A DNA stretch of 64,000 nt from Nicotiana tabacum (GCF_000715075.1 NC_134103.1:72231519-72295518); one strand, 5' to 3'. Positions 9,904-21,762 are shown, numbered from the stretch's first letter. The notes: generated by a model not told the origin, from the sequence alone. A program made the numbers and translations.

Positions 9904-11738
9904 ATGGCAAACAATAAGCTCGAAAACTTACCTTTGGGGATGTGGACGTTGAGGATGATTAAATGGATGTGGTCTCTCTTGAACCTCAAGCCAATAGACG
10001 AGGCCGACCGCTACACACCGGGTGTTGCCGAATGAAGGGTATGCAAGTGCTATAGTCCCTCCCCATATTAGGGCGAGAAACTTCCAAACAACTAACGCGA
10101 TGCTCACTTTGCTCGAGCAACGAGGGTTCTTCACCGGTGCACCAGGTCAAAATGCATATAAACACTTGAAGGGGTTCGTCGATACGTGTTGGGGGAGCAA
10201 ACAAACTAATGTCTCCGAGGATGCTTTGAGGCTAAGGCTTTTTTCCTTCTCTCTACGGGGAAAGCTTTGGATTGGTTGGAACGTTTGCCAAATCATTCCA
10301 TTCATACATGTGATGAACTATCGGAGAAATTTATTTCTAAGTACTTCTCTCTCGGGCACATGGCTATTTTTCGGGATGAAATTCTAGCATTCAACTAAGA
10401 GCCCAATGAACCACTACACGAGATATGGGAAAGGTATAGAACAATGGTGAAAGAGTGCCCTAACAACGATATGACGGAGAACATGATTCAACAAACTTTA
10501 TATCGGGGGATAAATACCACCAACTAATGTGTAGTGAATCAACTTGCCGGTGGGAACTTCATGACTACGCCTTATACGGAGCCGTGTGATATCTTGGATG
10601 AGATGGCAGATACTTCTTCGGCGTGGAAATCTCGAGCTAATGTTCCATAAGGTGACCCCAATGTGATTCACCTTCACAAAGAGTTGCATGATCATGGATA
10701 AGTCATAGCCTAGTTTACTACCACCATGAACCAATTGGCAAAGGCTCAACTTTAACAAGTGCAAAACCCGAGGCAAGTCAATGTAATGAAGGGAGTAAAT
10801 ATGATGGTGAACAATCGAAGAACATGAAGTCCATAAGTGCAACAAAGAGTGGACAATTTTGTGCAAGATGATAGTGAATTTTATCAAGATGTTTCTTATA
10901 ATGACCAAGAGGAAGAGGTATAATATGTGAACAACTTTCAGGGGCAAAAAATAACTTCCAAGGCCCTAGTCAACAACAATGGAGACCTTCAAATAATCAA
11001 GGCAATTGGAATTCTAACAACCAAGGTAATTAGAATAGTGGAAACAATCAAGGCAATTAGAGTGGAAGAAATAATCAAAGTAATTGGCATAACAACAATA
11101 ACCAAGGCAATTTGGGAGGCAACAATCAAGATGGGTAGAATAACAATCAAGAAAATCAGGGGTCGGGTATTCAAAGGTCCCCGATGTATCAACAACCGAG
11201 CAAACCACCTCCTTATCCTTCCCATGGTCCTAGTTCATCCAAAAATAAAATGGGCCATATTGAGATCATGTTCAAACAAATGATGGAGAAGAATGCCGAT
11301 TCTGATGCCCAACTTGCTTCACACAACATATCGATCCGCAATCTAGAAGTGCAAGTGGGTCAAATATCTCAAGCTTTAAATGCTCATCCTAATGGGGCAC
11401 TACCAAGTGACACGGTGGTGAACCCGAAGGGTGGGAACAATACAGGGCATGCCATGGCCATTACTACAAGAAGTAGAAGAGGTGAGAATGCACCCACCTC
11501 AAGTAAAAGGCAACTTGTGGATGATGAGCAAGTGGTAGAAGAAGAGGAGATCCCAACCAATATAGTGCAAGCTAATGATGAAGTGCGGATTTATATTGAT
11601 GACACAGTGGAAGAGACTCAAGAGGAAGTGAACCCGTCTCGGGAGCATGTGATTGACATACCGGAACCGGTAGTGCAAAAGTCTAAGGCACCATTGCCTA
11701 AGCCACGTCCTCCATATCCTCAAAGGCTCTCCAAGTAA
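9904..11738 (+). pseudogene. Athila-1 gag
   Basis: It starts at an ATG (MANNK) 100 bp after the primer site but loses frame within 30 codons. Gag core homology follows in pieces: 10022-10290 (VPPHIRARNFQ...), then in another frame a WERYRTMVKECPNN segment near 10420. A repetitive Asn/Gln/Gly-rich stretch lies at about 10927-11170, and 11184-11738 is a clean frame with a predicted helical segment (FKQMMEKNADSDAQLASHN) and an acidic, proline-rich tail. Many stops look like CAA to TAA. No zinc knuckle is visible, as is usual for Athila Gag. Particle protein, dead here. Confidence 0.75.
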
Positions 11739-11813
11739 AATGGCGAGAATAAATTCAAAAATTTCATTGATATGATGAAGAGTATCTCGATAAATGTGCC
11801 ATTAGTTTAAGTC

Positions 11814-12644
11814 TTGGAGAAAATGCCCGGATACACAATGTTTATAAAGGATTTGGTGACAACGAAGCGGTCGATGAATTTTGAAACTATCAAAGTCACT
11901 CACCAAGTGAGTATAATTGTGCATTCGATGGCTCCTAAGTTGGAAGATCCCGGTCCTTTCACAATCCCTTGCACCATTGGAAGTGCCGAGTTTGCCAAAG
12001 CTCTTTGTGATCTTGGGGCGAGTATCAATTTGATGCTCTATTTGGTTTTCAAGACCTTGAGAATTGGGCAACCAAGACCCACATCTATGCGATTATAAAT
12101 GGCCAATCATACAATGAATAGACCGTTGGGGGTGATTAAAGATGTATTGGTTCGTGTCGATAAGTTCATTATCCCGGCGCATTTTGTTATTTTTGATTAT
12201 GAAGTGGACTATGAGGTACCGATTATTCTTGAAAGACCTTTCCTTGCTATGGGGAATGCTCTTGTTGATGTGGAAGCCGGAGAACTCACTTTCTGGGTGG
12301 GTGATAAAAAGGTGGTGTTCCATGTGTGCAAATCTATGAGGCAACCAAATAGCAATGAAGTGTGTTCATTCGTGGACTTGGTGACCGATTTGATTATTGA
12401 TGATACAAGTTCCACGATTAATGTAAGTTATATGTTGGAGGCCGTCTTGCTTAATTTTGATGATGACAAGATGGATGGCTTCATGGAATGTGTTAATTCT
12501 TTGCAAGGAATGGGGTCGTACAACTATGTACCCCGAAAACTTTCCTTGGATCTTGAGAATAGGAAAACTACTCCTACAAAGCCTTCAATTGAAGAGCCTC
12601 CTATCTTGGAGTTGAATCTATTACCTCCACATCTCAGGTATTAA
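11814..12644 (+). pseudogene. Athila-1 protease region
   Basis: Same frame as the end of gag, with stops at about 12096 and 12642. The retropepsin motif is [12 protein letters not shown] at about 11998-12033; D-L-G-A is the Athila form of the active site, also seen in Athila-2. A second conserved segment, VPIILERPFLAMGNALVDVE, lies near 12218-12275. The frame then runs through an acidic linker to the PSIEEPP segment before RT. Confidence 0.72.
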
Positions 12645-12689
12645 TTCCTTGGCCCTTGCTCTACTTTATCGATTATTCTTTCCTCTTGC

Positions 12690-13642
12690 TTGACTAACGT
12701 GCAGGTTGACTCTACATTGGCGGTGCTCCACAAGAGGAAGAAAGCTATTGGGTGGACTTTGGCGGATATTCGGGGAATAAGCCCCACATTTTGCATGCAC
12801 AAGATTAAGTTGGAGAAAGATGCCAAACCCTCCATTGAACACCAAAGGAGACTCAATGAAGCCATGCAAGACGTGGTCAAAAAGGAGATTATCAAATAGT
12901 CGGATGCCGGGGTGGTCTACCCTATTTTCGACAGTTCGTGGACTTCTCCGGTGCAATGTGTCACAAAAAAGGGGGGCATAACAGTGGTCACCAATGATAA
13001 GAACGAGTTGATTCCCACAAGATCGATGACCGAGTGGAGAGTGTGTATGGACTATCGGAAGCTAAACAAAATCACGAGGAAAGACCATTTTCCACTTCCC
13101 TTCCTTGACCAAATACTTGATAGGTTGGCCGGACGTGCTTTCTATTACTTTCTAGATGGATATTCGGGCTACAACCAAATCCTTATAGCCCCGGGAGATC
13201 AATAGAAAACAACTTTCACTTGTCTCTATGGCACTTTCGCTTTCAAGCAGATGCCATTTGGCTTATGCAATGCACCAGCGACTTTTCAACGGTGTATGAT
13301 AGCGATCTTTACGTATATGGTAGAAGACTACATTGAAGTCTTCATGGATGATTTCTCGGTAGTCGGGGATTCCATTGACGATTGCTTGGCAAATTTGGAT
13401 AAAGTATTGGCAAGGTGTGAAGAAACGAACTTAGTGCTAAATGCCATTTCATGGCCAAGGAAGGCATTGTCCTTGGCCACAAAATTTCAAAGAATGGCAT
13501 AGAGGTCAACAAGGCGAAGATAGAGATGATTTCTAAACTTCCACCTCCAACTTCAGTGAAAGGCGTGAGAAGTTTCTTGGATCACGCGAGGTTCTACCGA
13601 TGCTTCATAAAGGATTTTTCTAAAGTGGTGAACCCATTGTGA
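12690..13642 (+). pseudogene. Athila-1 reverse transcriptase
   Basis: The RT fold can be followed from GWTLADIRGISPTFCMHKI (12750) through CMDYRKLNKITRKDHFPLP (13045), DGYSGYNQI (13160), MPFGLCNAPATFQRCM (13251) and the catalytic FMDDFSVVG (13343-13369) to the thumb. Stops lie at about 12897 and 13203, and there is a frameshift near 13445. Both catalytic Asp are kept. It would copy the element RNA to DNA in the particle. Confidence 0.85.
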
Positions 13643-13687
13643 AAGCTCTTAGAGAAAGATGCTAAATTTCACTTCAATGATGATTAC

Positions 13688-14098
13688 ATGAGAGCCTTTG
13701 AATTGCTAAAGTTCAAGTTGACAACTACTCCCATTATCACCGCTCCTAATTGGAGTATTCCTTTTGAGCTCATGTGTGATGCTAGTAATGTAGCGGTTGG
13801 AGAAGTTTTGGGGCAACATATCAACAAGATTTTTCATCTGGTTTACTATGCTAGTAAGACCATGAATGACGCCCAAGTTAATTACACCGTTACTGAAAAA
13901 GATCTCTTTGCCATTGTGTTTGCAATTGAGAAGTTCTGCCCATACTTGATGGGTGCAAAGGTTATTGTTCATACGGATCATGCAGCACTTTGCTATCTTA
14001 TGAGCAAGAAAGATTCAAAAGATAGGTTGATGAGATGGGTGCTATTGTTGTAAGAGTTTGATATTGACATCCAAGATCAAAAAGGGAGTAAAAATCAA
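13688..14098 (+). pseudogene. Athila-1 RNase H
   Basis: Gypsy-type RNase [19 protein letters not shown] (13767), [26 protein letters not shown] (13850), [13 protein letters not shown] (13963). The expected acidic residues (D in CDAS, E in TEKD, D in HTDH) are present. A TAA at about 14051 breaks it just before the QVADHLSRL end. One RNase H only, unlike the Tat element around it. Confidence 0.8.
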
Positions 14099-15490
14099 GT
14101 GGCGGACCACTTGTCTCGTTTGGCGGAGGAAGGGAGGCCGCATGATGGCCATGAAATCAATGAGTTTTTCCCCGACGAGCAACTCTTGGCTATTTTAATA
14201 AAGGAGGTTCCATGGTTCGCGGATCTAGCAAACTTCCTTGTGTGTGGAATCATCCCGGATGAGCTCTCTTCAAATCAAAGGAAGAATCTCAAACGAGATT
14301 GTCAAGATTATTATTGGGACGAGCCATACCTTTTCCGGATTTGCACGGATGGGGTAATTAGAAGATGTGTACCGGATGAAGAGCAAAACATTATTCTTGA
14401 GGCTTGCCATTCTTCGCCTTATGGTGGTCACCATGACGGAGCAAGAACGACGGCTAAAGTGCTAAGTTGCGGTTTCTATTGGCCCACTCTCTACAAAGAT
14501 GCAAGTGATATGGTGAAAAGATGTGATGAATGCCAACGGGTTGGTGGAATCTTGAAGAAGAATGAAATGCCTCTCAGTACCATTTTGGAGATTGATATTT
14601 CTAATGTGTGGGGTATTGACTTCATGGGTCCTTTTGTGAGTTCTTGTGGAAACACCTATATCTTGGTCGCGGTTGATTATGTGTCTAAATGGGTGGAGGT
14701 CATTTCTCTACCCAACAATGAAGCGAGAAGTGTGGTGGCATTATTGAAGAAGAATATTTTCACAAGATTTGGTACCCCGTAGGCTATCATAACCGATGGG
14801 GGGTTGCATTTTTGCAACAAGTCTTTTGACACTTTGCTCAGCAAGTATGGTGTCACTCATAAAGTTACGACTCCCTATCATCCACAAGCTAGCGGTCAAG
14901 TGGGAGTCTCCAACCGGGAGATAAAGAGCATCTTGTCCAAAATGGTGAATGTTAACCGGACGGATTGGTCAAAGAAGCTTGATGATGCACTATGGGCTTA
15001 TCGGACTGCTTTCAAAAATCCTATCGGGATGTCTCCATACCGGTTGGTGTTTGGAAAAGCTTGTCATCTTCCGGTAGAACTTGAGCACAAAGCCATGTGG
15101 GATTTAAAGAAGTTGAATCTTGATTGGGATGCAACCGCTAACTTGCGGGTTGTACATTTGAATGAATTGGATGAGTTCCGGTACCATGCCTATGCAAGTT
15201 CGTCCTTGTACAAAGAGAATATGAAGTACATTCATGACAAATACATCCAAAACAAGGAGTTCAAGGTGGGCGATCTTGTGTTATTGTTCAACTCACGATT
15301 GAAGATGTTTCCCGAAAAGCTGAAATCTAAATGGAGTGGTCCCTTTGAAATTATGTGTGTGACACCTTTTGGTGCATTGGACTTGAATAACGAAAATGAT
15401 GAGGTATTCTGAGTCAATGGTCACCGGGTGAAGAATTATTTGGGTCAAGCTGATGATGGCCACGTGGTGGCAGTTATTCATTTGAAGTGA
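14099..15490 (+). pseudogene. Athila-1 integrase, catalytic Glu lost
   Basis: N-terminal H-H-C-C zinc finger (H-S-S-P-Y-G-G-H-H near 14408, CDECQRVGG near 14524), catalytic core with D in GIDFMGP (14614) and D in TDGG (14794), then position D+36 where a GGA glycine codon at 14903 replaces the expected Glu ([10 protein letters not shown]; Athila-2 has [10 protein letters not shown]). A TAG lies at about 14780. The C-terminal segment ([20 protein letters not shown]) and the NGHRVKNYLG end follow, with a TGA at 15410. Even without the stops the enzyme would lack its DDE triad. Confidence 0.85.
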
Positions 15491-15500
15491 TGGTCATATG

Positions 15501-15543
15501 CGTCGTGCCGCGACGTTAAATTAGACGTTTCTTAGGAGGCAAC
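15501..15543 (+). other. Conserved post-pol motif, Athila-1
   Basis: CGTCGTGCCGCGACGTTAAA, then a diverged AGACGTTTCTTAGGAGGC block, begins 11 bp after the end of pol. It matches element 1 (2875-2920) and the two copies in Athila-2. It lies outside any ORF here, so conservation is at the nucleic-acid level. The CGTCG...CGACG part is a potential hairpin. Confidence 0.75.
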
Positions 15544-15659
15544 TAATGTTTTCTTTTTTTTTTCTTTTCTTCTTTTGTAGATAGGTGTTATTTGTGCTAA
15601 CTGGAGTTGAAGTGTGTTGCAAGAATGAGCGTGCTTTATAGGAACTGTGCTCAAAAAAT

Positions 15660-15990
15660 TGGTTGAGTGTGAAAAAAGTGCGGACCGCACAATTACAAGT
15701 GCGGCCGCAGGCTGCCAACTTCGACGGCACAATTTCAGTGCAGACCGCATAACTTGGAAATGTAAAATGCAAACTCTCTGAAGTTTGATCTGTCAGAGAA
15801 ATGGCCAATCTGCGGCCGCACATCAAATTCTATGGTCCGCAGCCAAAATCTACGGTCGCACCCCAAATTGTGCAGACTGCAAATCATCAAGGGCATTTGA
15901 GCCCCAGGTAACAGAGTGCGGACCGCAGAAGGAATTCTGCGGCCGCACTCCTCATTTGTTCCTCAAGCCAGCCTGTCAGTATAAATAGTA
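15660..15990 (+). promoter_or_regulatory. Internal promoter-like module upstream of the Athila-1 extra ORF
   Basis: Between pol and the extra ORF lies a second cluster of the family's own palindromes (TGCGGCCGCA, GTGCGGACCGCA and decayed versions) at 15672-15945. It includes an AAGGGCATTT phrase near 15889 and is followed by CAGTATAAATAG at 15977-15988. The LTR has the same parts in the same order (8430-8851). The first ATG of the extra ORF frame is at 16125, about 145 bp further. I infer a second, LTR-derived promoter for a separate transcript; the sequence alone cannot show activity. Confidence 0.55.
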
Positions 15991-16124
15991 GCCTTAAGGC
16001 TACTGTATATGTTTTTCCCTCTCTGAGCACTCTAAACTCTAACACTTTGAAATCATCTGTTCAATCATCTGCCGCACTCTATCCACATATGTTATCACTT
16101 AGTTGCACTTCTTCATATCTGAAA

Positions 16125-18048
16125 ATGGTAAGATCTCGAGGCCTTGGAGATACGTCAAAGGAGAGGGGTGAACTTTCCAAAGGCCGATGCAAAAGTACTT
16201 TACCCCTTTCCCTCCAAATATAATCGCAAAGAAGGCTACAGTCGGTCTGAGGAAGAAATCCAGAGCCTTCCGAATCTAGTTCATATGCCCCATCCCGGGA
16301 AGCATCGAAGGGCAACTCAGTGCAAGAGCAGCCTGGTGTCCAATCACAACCACAGGGAAGGTATCAACTCTGGGACGAGCCTTCCACCTCACATAGCACC
16401 TCCGAGGGTTCGGAGGGTGCCAGTCAGGCTTTAGAGCCCTCTTCTACACCTGTCCCTGAGGCAGCAGCGGCTACTATTGACGATATTTTGGATAATGGCT
16501 GAGGGGGTGATACGACAATTGTCAGCCTTGAGGGGTCGAAAAAGAAAGAGGTCTGGGAGGACTGTTTTGTAAGTCTAGCTGCCTTCACCAGCTTCCGTGG
16601 GTGGTGGCCTGTGAGATCACTCACTCTTGAGAGACAATTCCAATTAAAAGATCTTGACAAGTATAATCCAGCAGTATTGAGATAGTTCTGAGAGCGGAAG
16701 GGGTCGATGTGGTTCATCCAGACTATTGTGGACGCTAAGGAGTATCTGGTCAGGGAGTTCTACGCCAATGTGGCGCACATAAAGAAAGGGACCAAAGTGA
16801 CAAAAGTGAGGAATCCGAAGGTAAGATTTGACCAACACACACTGAACACCTATTTGGGTTTTGAGGATGTTGAGCCGACACAGTACTTGGAGAAGCTGGC
16901 GATGGGCGATGCAGCTCGCCCATGGCTAGCTGAGATTCTTGCAACCCCGGGGCCACCTTTACCATGGATCACAGCAGGGGTTCCTATTCAGTGGAACACC
17001 CTAAACTTTGAGGCGAAGGGATAGCAGACCTTCGTATGCAACAGACTAGACCCGTGCCAAAATGAAACCAACATACCTATTCCACGGGTAGTTCTAGTTG
17101 CCTCTATTATGGCTGGGTACCCGATCAATGTGGGTGTTGTGATATAGGCCGACATGTCAGTGGTCGCTAAGCAAGTTGATACCTCATACCCGTATCCCAA
17201 CACCATCACTGAGTACCTTACGGATGCACGGGTAGAGCCTAGAGATTTTGACATGAAGGTTAGGTCTAAGAAGCCCTTCTCATTGTATTCTCTGATGGAT
17301 GCACACCACCCGAAGAGAAAGGGTCAGGCGACTACTACCGTAGGCCAGTCTAACAAGCCATCGGTGGTAGCTGTAGGGACAGCCAGTATGCCATCCACTT
17401 TAGCAGAGCCTTTAGCCAGTGCAGCTGCCATGCCTCCACCTTCAGCCTCAGTGCCTTCCACCTCGGCTTTAAAGCCGATGCCTATGCCCTCTGCACCACT
17501 CTCTGTACTGCGAGTCTCCCAGACATTGGCGAGCCTCAACAACTGGATGCAGATAGCTACTGCAAAGATGTCTGACATATCTGGTCATGTTGTAGCATAA
17601 TCATTTATTCCGGCACTCCAGATTCCCCCCCATAATTGAAGAAACCTTAAAGAAGCTTCTGGAAAATCATAACAATATTATGGCTATTCTGGTATAGCAT
17701 GGGGTAGTGATTGAAGAGTTGGGCAAAGAGGTAAAGAAAATGAGAAAGCGACAGACATCTAAGAAGTCAGTAGACGAGCTTTGGAGCCAGTTTACATAGC
17801 TTGCAGCAACCGGAGACATTCCATTTGATATGTTGCTAGACCCTCACCACCCAGGACCAGCTCTTACAGCACCTACAGTACCAGCTGGCCAGTATGAGGA
17901 GCCAGGCACTGCTGCTGACACTGCTGAGGCAGTCCGTCAGATGTTCACCAACCTAGCCACTCTCGAACTTGAGGATGATGAGATCCAATTGGATGAGGCT
18001 AAGGTCGATGCCACTGTTGGGGACACAGAGATGGCCACAAAGCCATAG
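16125..18048 (+). pseudogene. Extra 3' ORF of Athila-1
   Basis: A single frame with many stops runs from ATG 16125 through 16320-16502, 16707-17024 and 17154-17600; a shifted frame continues to 18048. The best-preserved part (16707-17024) includes LVREFYANVAH and a YLGFEDVEP segment. It resembles the extra ORF that many Athila/Tat elements carry after integrase (often annotated as a putative plant transposon protein). Athila-2 has the equivalent LVREFYAN near 51400. The C-terminal half is rich in Pro, Ala and Ser with a coiled-coil-like remnant near 17640-17800. Athila extra ORFs are sometimes called env-like. I see no clear signal peptide or fusion peptide here and make no such claim. Confidence 0.55.
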
Positions 18049-19857
18049 GGAGTTTTCTTCACTCTCACCCTTCTCTTACTCTTATGTTGTTAAGCATTGG
18101 GTACAATGCTTATTTTTATTCGGGGGGTGGAGTTTCTTTGACACATTTTGATGATTCTGTATTTTGATAACTATGAGACATTTGGCCTGCAATTAACTTA
18201 TTATTATTTTCGTCCTCTTTCTCATTATGTATATATTCCCTCTTATCTCTCATTATGTATATTCGTTTAGCTTTCAATAATTCTTTTGTTTTATAGCTTC
18301 TTTATCTTTATGTTTGTTTTCTTTTTGATTTAACAACTTTTTTTTATGTCTTAGTGGATAATAAGCCTTTGGTTTTTTTAAATGACACAGTTCTTTCCAA
18401 AGGTGGTTTTTGTGTGAACCGGGTGGCTCTTCCCAACGATGGATGGCGTGACAACCTTCTTAAGGGATTGAGTCCTTTTTTGGTGTTTAGGTAATAATAG
18501 TAATAGTAATGAATAAAAAATACCTAATTGAGTCATACTCGAAGAGTCAAACATGCTTCACTTGGTACCAACACACTTAACTGCATGCCTATGGTTAAAA
18601 ACAAGGATTTTGGAAAGAAATAGCTCTAGTTAGTGACCTTGTGACTCTTGTGTTGACTTAAGCTAGCATCGAGTGGTTTAACCGAACCATAATGATTTTT
18701 AATCTTGAATATGATCGTTGTGGGCCCTCGACTCTATCCTTTTTAACAATCCAGCTGCGTGAGAGGTGAGATGTTGTTGTTGCAAGTCCAAGTACCCGTG
18801 TGAATGGTCTAGAACTTGCCCCTAATGTGTTTCTAGGCAAAACTTTAAGTTTTGCTTGGCTTGAGAAGTGATTGTAGGCTCTCTTTGACCCGCTTGAAGT
18901 TTTCCATGGCCCACCAATGTTGTTATCCCTACTCAACCCATTTGAGCCTAAAACCTTTCTCATTTGATAATCATGTTACAAGCCTTTATCTGTTTTGTTG
19001 TGACCCTCTCTTGGCACTTGAATTTTCCTTAACACTCTTGTGAAACAATTGGCTAAAAATGTAAGTTTGGGGAGAGACGAGGAACTTGAAAGAGGTATCA
19101 AGGCACAAAAAGAGAAAAGAAATGATGAGAAAAAAAGGCAAGAAAAAGGATGAACAAGAAGAAAAATGCAAAAAGAAAGTGAATAAGGTGAAGAGTTAAA
19201 GGGATTCAAAGAAAAGTAATGAGAAAAAGCATGGAGAAATCAAAGAAGGAGAAAATGAATATCATGATCAAGAAAGAGTGACGTTAAGTCTCTCTAGTTC
19301 CCCCTAAGGAAAAGAAAATGCCTCAAAGAATTGGCAAAGCATGAGCTAAGAAAAGAAAATGGAGTGCTTAAGGAAAGATGAACCCGTTCTATCATAGCAT
19401 ATCCAACCTTAGTCCAAAAGCCTTTGTTGCATTCCGAAAAAGCCCTACGTGATTTCAAGCGAGTGAGTTTACATTAGTGGTGATCTACATGAGGAGAAAA
19501 CCTATGGTACTTAAAGCCGTACTTGAGACATTCTTTTGAGAGAGATGAGTGAACCTTTCGCAAATCTTTGGATTGAGTGCTAAATTCTTAAGTGAGATAG
19601 GCAAACGGAGAGTAGAGGAAGAGGAATTTGGGATCCACAATGACCTACATAAAAGTGCGAGCTTCCTTGATGAATAAAGTCAACTCTTGATGCTCAAGTG
19701 TCACATTAGAGCTATTTGTGCTTAAAAGTTTAACTTGTTGCATTTTTGATAATTCATAAGTGGTGTAGGTAATTGATGGTCCCAATTGATGTGTGAGTGA
19801 CTCACTTTGAATTGCTGGAATGGCTCTTAACTTGTGGAGGTGGGAACCACTTTATTT
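18049..19857 (+). other. Long 3' untranslated region of Athila-1
   Basis: No coding potential is visible over 1.8 kb. It contains purine-rich (GAAAA/AAG) stretches at about 19080-19400 and T-rich stretches near 18200-18400. Long non-coding 3' regions are normal for Athila elements. The short reverse-strand frames across the purine-rich part are composition artefacts. Confidence 0.6.
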
Positions 19858-19893
19858 GCTTGAGGACAAGAAAAAGCTTATGTTTGGGGAAGT
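19858..19893 (+). promoter_or_regulatory. Polypurine tract and GAGGAC box, Athila-1
   Basis: GCTTGAGGACAAGAAAAAGC, then TTATG and TTTGGGGAAG, runs directly into the 3' LTR. It parallels the GAGGACGAAC box and purine tract of element 1 (834-870). Confidence 0.75.
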
Positions 19894-20950
19894 TGATAAG
19901 TGAGGATTTTGACTACTTATTAGCGCCTTTTAGCTTTCGTTTTGGTCCAAAAGCGTTTAATTGTGTTCCCAAAAACTAATGAAATATGCTTAATTGCAGG
20001 AATATTGGAAGATGAACTCCCGATATGAAATCCAACTCAAGAAGGAGTAATCTGAACTTAAAGACATAAAAGGCACAGAAACTCAGAAGTGCGGACCGTA
20101 GAATTCCATCTGCGGTCGCAGGTTATAAAGGAAATTCCATCTGCGATTGGTGCAAAGTGCGGCCCGCACATGAATTATACGGTCGCAAAAGCTGAGCCAG
20201 AAGCAAAGTTCAGAGAAGATGCATTCTAAGTCTCCCAGAAGTGCGGACCGCACAACAATTGTGCTGCCGCAGATACAATTGTACGGACCGCAAAAGAGCA
20301 AGGTACGGCCGCAGTTACAATTCTGCGGACCACAGAAGGAGTGCATTGCGACCGCGATTCATAATTATGCAGTTGCAGTGTCCAATCCTGTCAAGCTGAA
20401 GAGAAGTGCAAACCGCACATGGAATTGAGCGGCCGCAAAACCTCCGAAAGGGCATTTTTGTCCGAAATTTCCTGCCCTGTATAAATAGACAAGTTTTACA
20501 TTTTTAGGTCAACTTTTGACATCAGCTGCTACAGTAGCCGTTTGCTTTTACTCTTTCTAGTAGTTTATCATATTTTGAGCTATTTGAACATATATTTTAT
20601 TATTTTAATTCGCAATATGAGTTTAATTATCATTTCTTCTTCTTTTTCTTCCATTTCAAGAATGAGTAGCTAGATTTTTACTAGAGTTGTGACCCAACCC
20701 TAGTGTGTAAACTTAATGGGTGTTTAATTTAATGCTTGTTTATGGTTGGGTGTTTATGCTTTAGCCTTGTTCTTGCTTTTAATTGTGAAATTAATGATTG
20801 CAAACATTAGTTCATGCCTATTTGACTTGGTCTTTACCTGAGAAAGAGAGACTTAGTATAGGAAAACTTGGCTAACAAGAAATTGGATCAATCAAGAGAT
20901 TGACAATCCCAATTAAAGGGTTGAACCTAGAGATAGTAACAAACCGACTT
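19894..20950 (+). repeat. 3' LTR of Athila-1, 3' end deleted
   Basis: It aligns from TGATAAGTGA to about CGACTTGAA with 8241-9325 of the 5' LTR, then stops; the last 450 bp are missing. It includes the palindrome cluster (20088-20440) and TATA box (20480-20487). The next bases already encode Tat RNase H. Confidence 0.85.
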
Positions 20951-21335
20951 GAAGTAGTACTTGGCAGTATCGGAGATAGCGGTAAGTGGAGTCTTGGTCC
21001 GGGAAGAGCAAGGTACGCAATTTCCAATTTACTTTGTTAGCAGGACCCTAGGTGAGGCCAAAACTAGGTATCCTCACCTAGAAAAGCTAGCGCTCGCTTT
21101 GCTAAGCGCCTCTAGAAAGCTAAAATCATACTTCCAGTGTCACCCCATATGTGTCGTGACTACTTACCCATAGAGGAATGTTATGCATAAGCCCGAGCTC
21201 TCGGTCCGGTTGGACAAATGGGCCGTGGAAATCAGTGGGTACGATATTGAATATCGACCCTGGACCTCTATTAAGTCTCAAATTCTGGCAGATCCTGAGA
21301 TCGAAAAAGAGTTATTATTCAACTAAGGAACCTCC
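20951..21335 (+). pseudogene. Tat RNase H, continuation after Athila-1
   Basis: The frame reopens with YLAVSEIAVSGVLVREEQGT, the second strand of a gypsy RNase H. It continues through YPHLEKLALALLSASRKLKSYF and breaks near 21170 by frameshift. The remainder can be followed in other frames to about 21330. It belongs with the RT that stops at 8240. Confidence 0.75.
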
Positions 21336-21762
21336 TTGGGGACCTGGAACCTCTTTTCGGACAGTGCCTCTAATGTAAAAGGGTCCAGACTTAGCATCGT
21401 ATTGAAGCCACCAACAGGCAATATAGTTAGACAATCTATTAGGACTGTGAAATTGACTAACAATGAGGCCGAGTATGAGGCCATGATTGCAGGTCTCGAA
21501 CTAGCCAAAAGCTTGGGGTCAGAGGTAATTGAAGCTAAGTGAGACTCCCTCCTTGTGGTAAACCAAGTTAATGGGACGTTCGAGGTCAGAGAAGAACGAA
21601 TGCAAAGGTACCTGGATAAATTGCAGGTAACACTACATCGATTCAAAGAATGGACTTTACAACACGTACCTAGGGATTAAAACAGTGAGGTCGATGCCCT
21701 CGCTAACCTAGGGTTATCGGTCGAGGACGACGCGTTCAACCCGGGCAGTAGTACGATCGGTA
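21336..21762 (+). pseudogene. Tat second (archaeal-type) RNase H
   Basis: WNLFSDSASNVKGSRLSIVL near 21342 and KLTNNEAEYEAMIAGLELA near 21450 are the signatures of the extra RNase H that marks the Tat group. The frame carries a TGA at about 21540 and a TAA near 21680. The DGASN motif usual in the family reads DSASN here. It sits between RNase H and integrase as expected. Confidence 0.75.

Larger units (their letters stand above)
8241..20950 (+). mobile_element. Athila-type Ty3/gypsy element (Athila-1)
   Basis: The 5' LTR (8241-9783), primer site (9789-9806), gag, protease, RT, RNase H, integrase, conserved post-pol motif, internal promoter-like module, extra ORF, purine tract (19880-19893) and a 3' LTR that starts at 19894 but breaks off near 20950 are all in order. 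The RT motif FMDDFSVVG and an extra ORF 3' of integrase place it in the Athila group. It inserted in the RT to RNase H part of the Tat element. The last 450 bp or so of the 3' LTR and about 30 bp of Tat sequence are deleted at the right junction, so no target duplication is left. The two LTRs differ at many sites and in repeat-unit number, so it is older than element 1. Confidence 0.88.

Noticed and set aside
10989..11225. Hydrophobic minus-strand ORF as a membrane protein
   Set aside because: It is the reverse reading of the Asn/Gln-rich repeat of Athila-1 gag; the codon bias produces Ile/Val/Leu runs.
16125..18048. Athila-1 extra ORF as an envelope gene
   Set aside because: No visible signal peptide, fusion peptide or membrane anchor; only similarity to the Athila/Tat extra ORF can be supported.
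18976..19209. Minus-strand ORF rich in Ser and Phe
   Set aside because: Reverse reading of a purine-rich 3' UTR; composition artefact.
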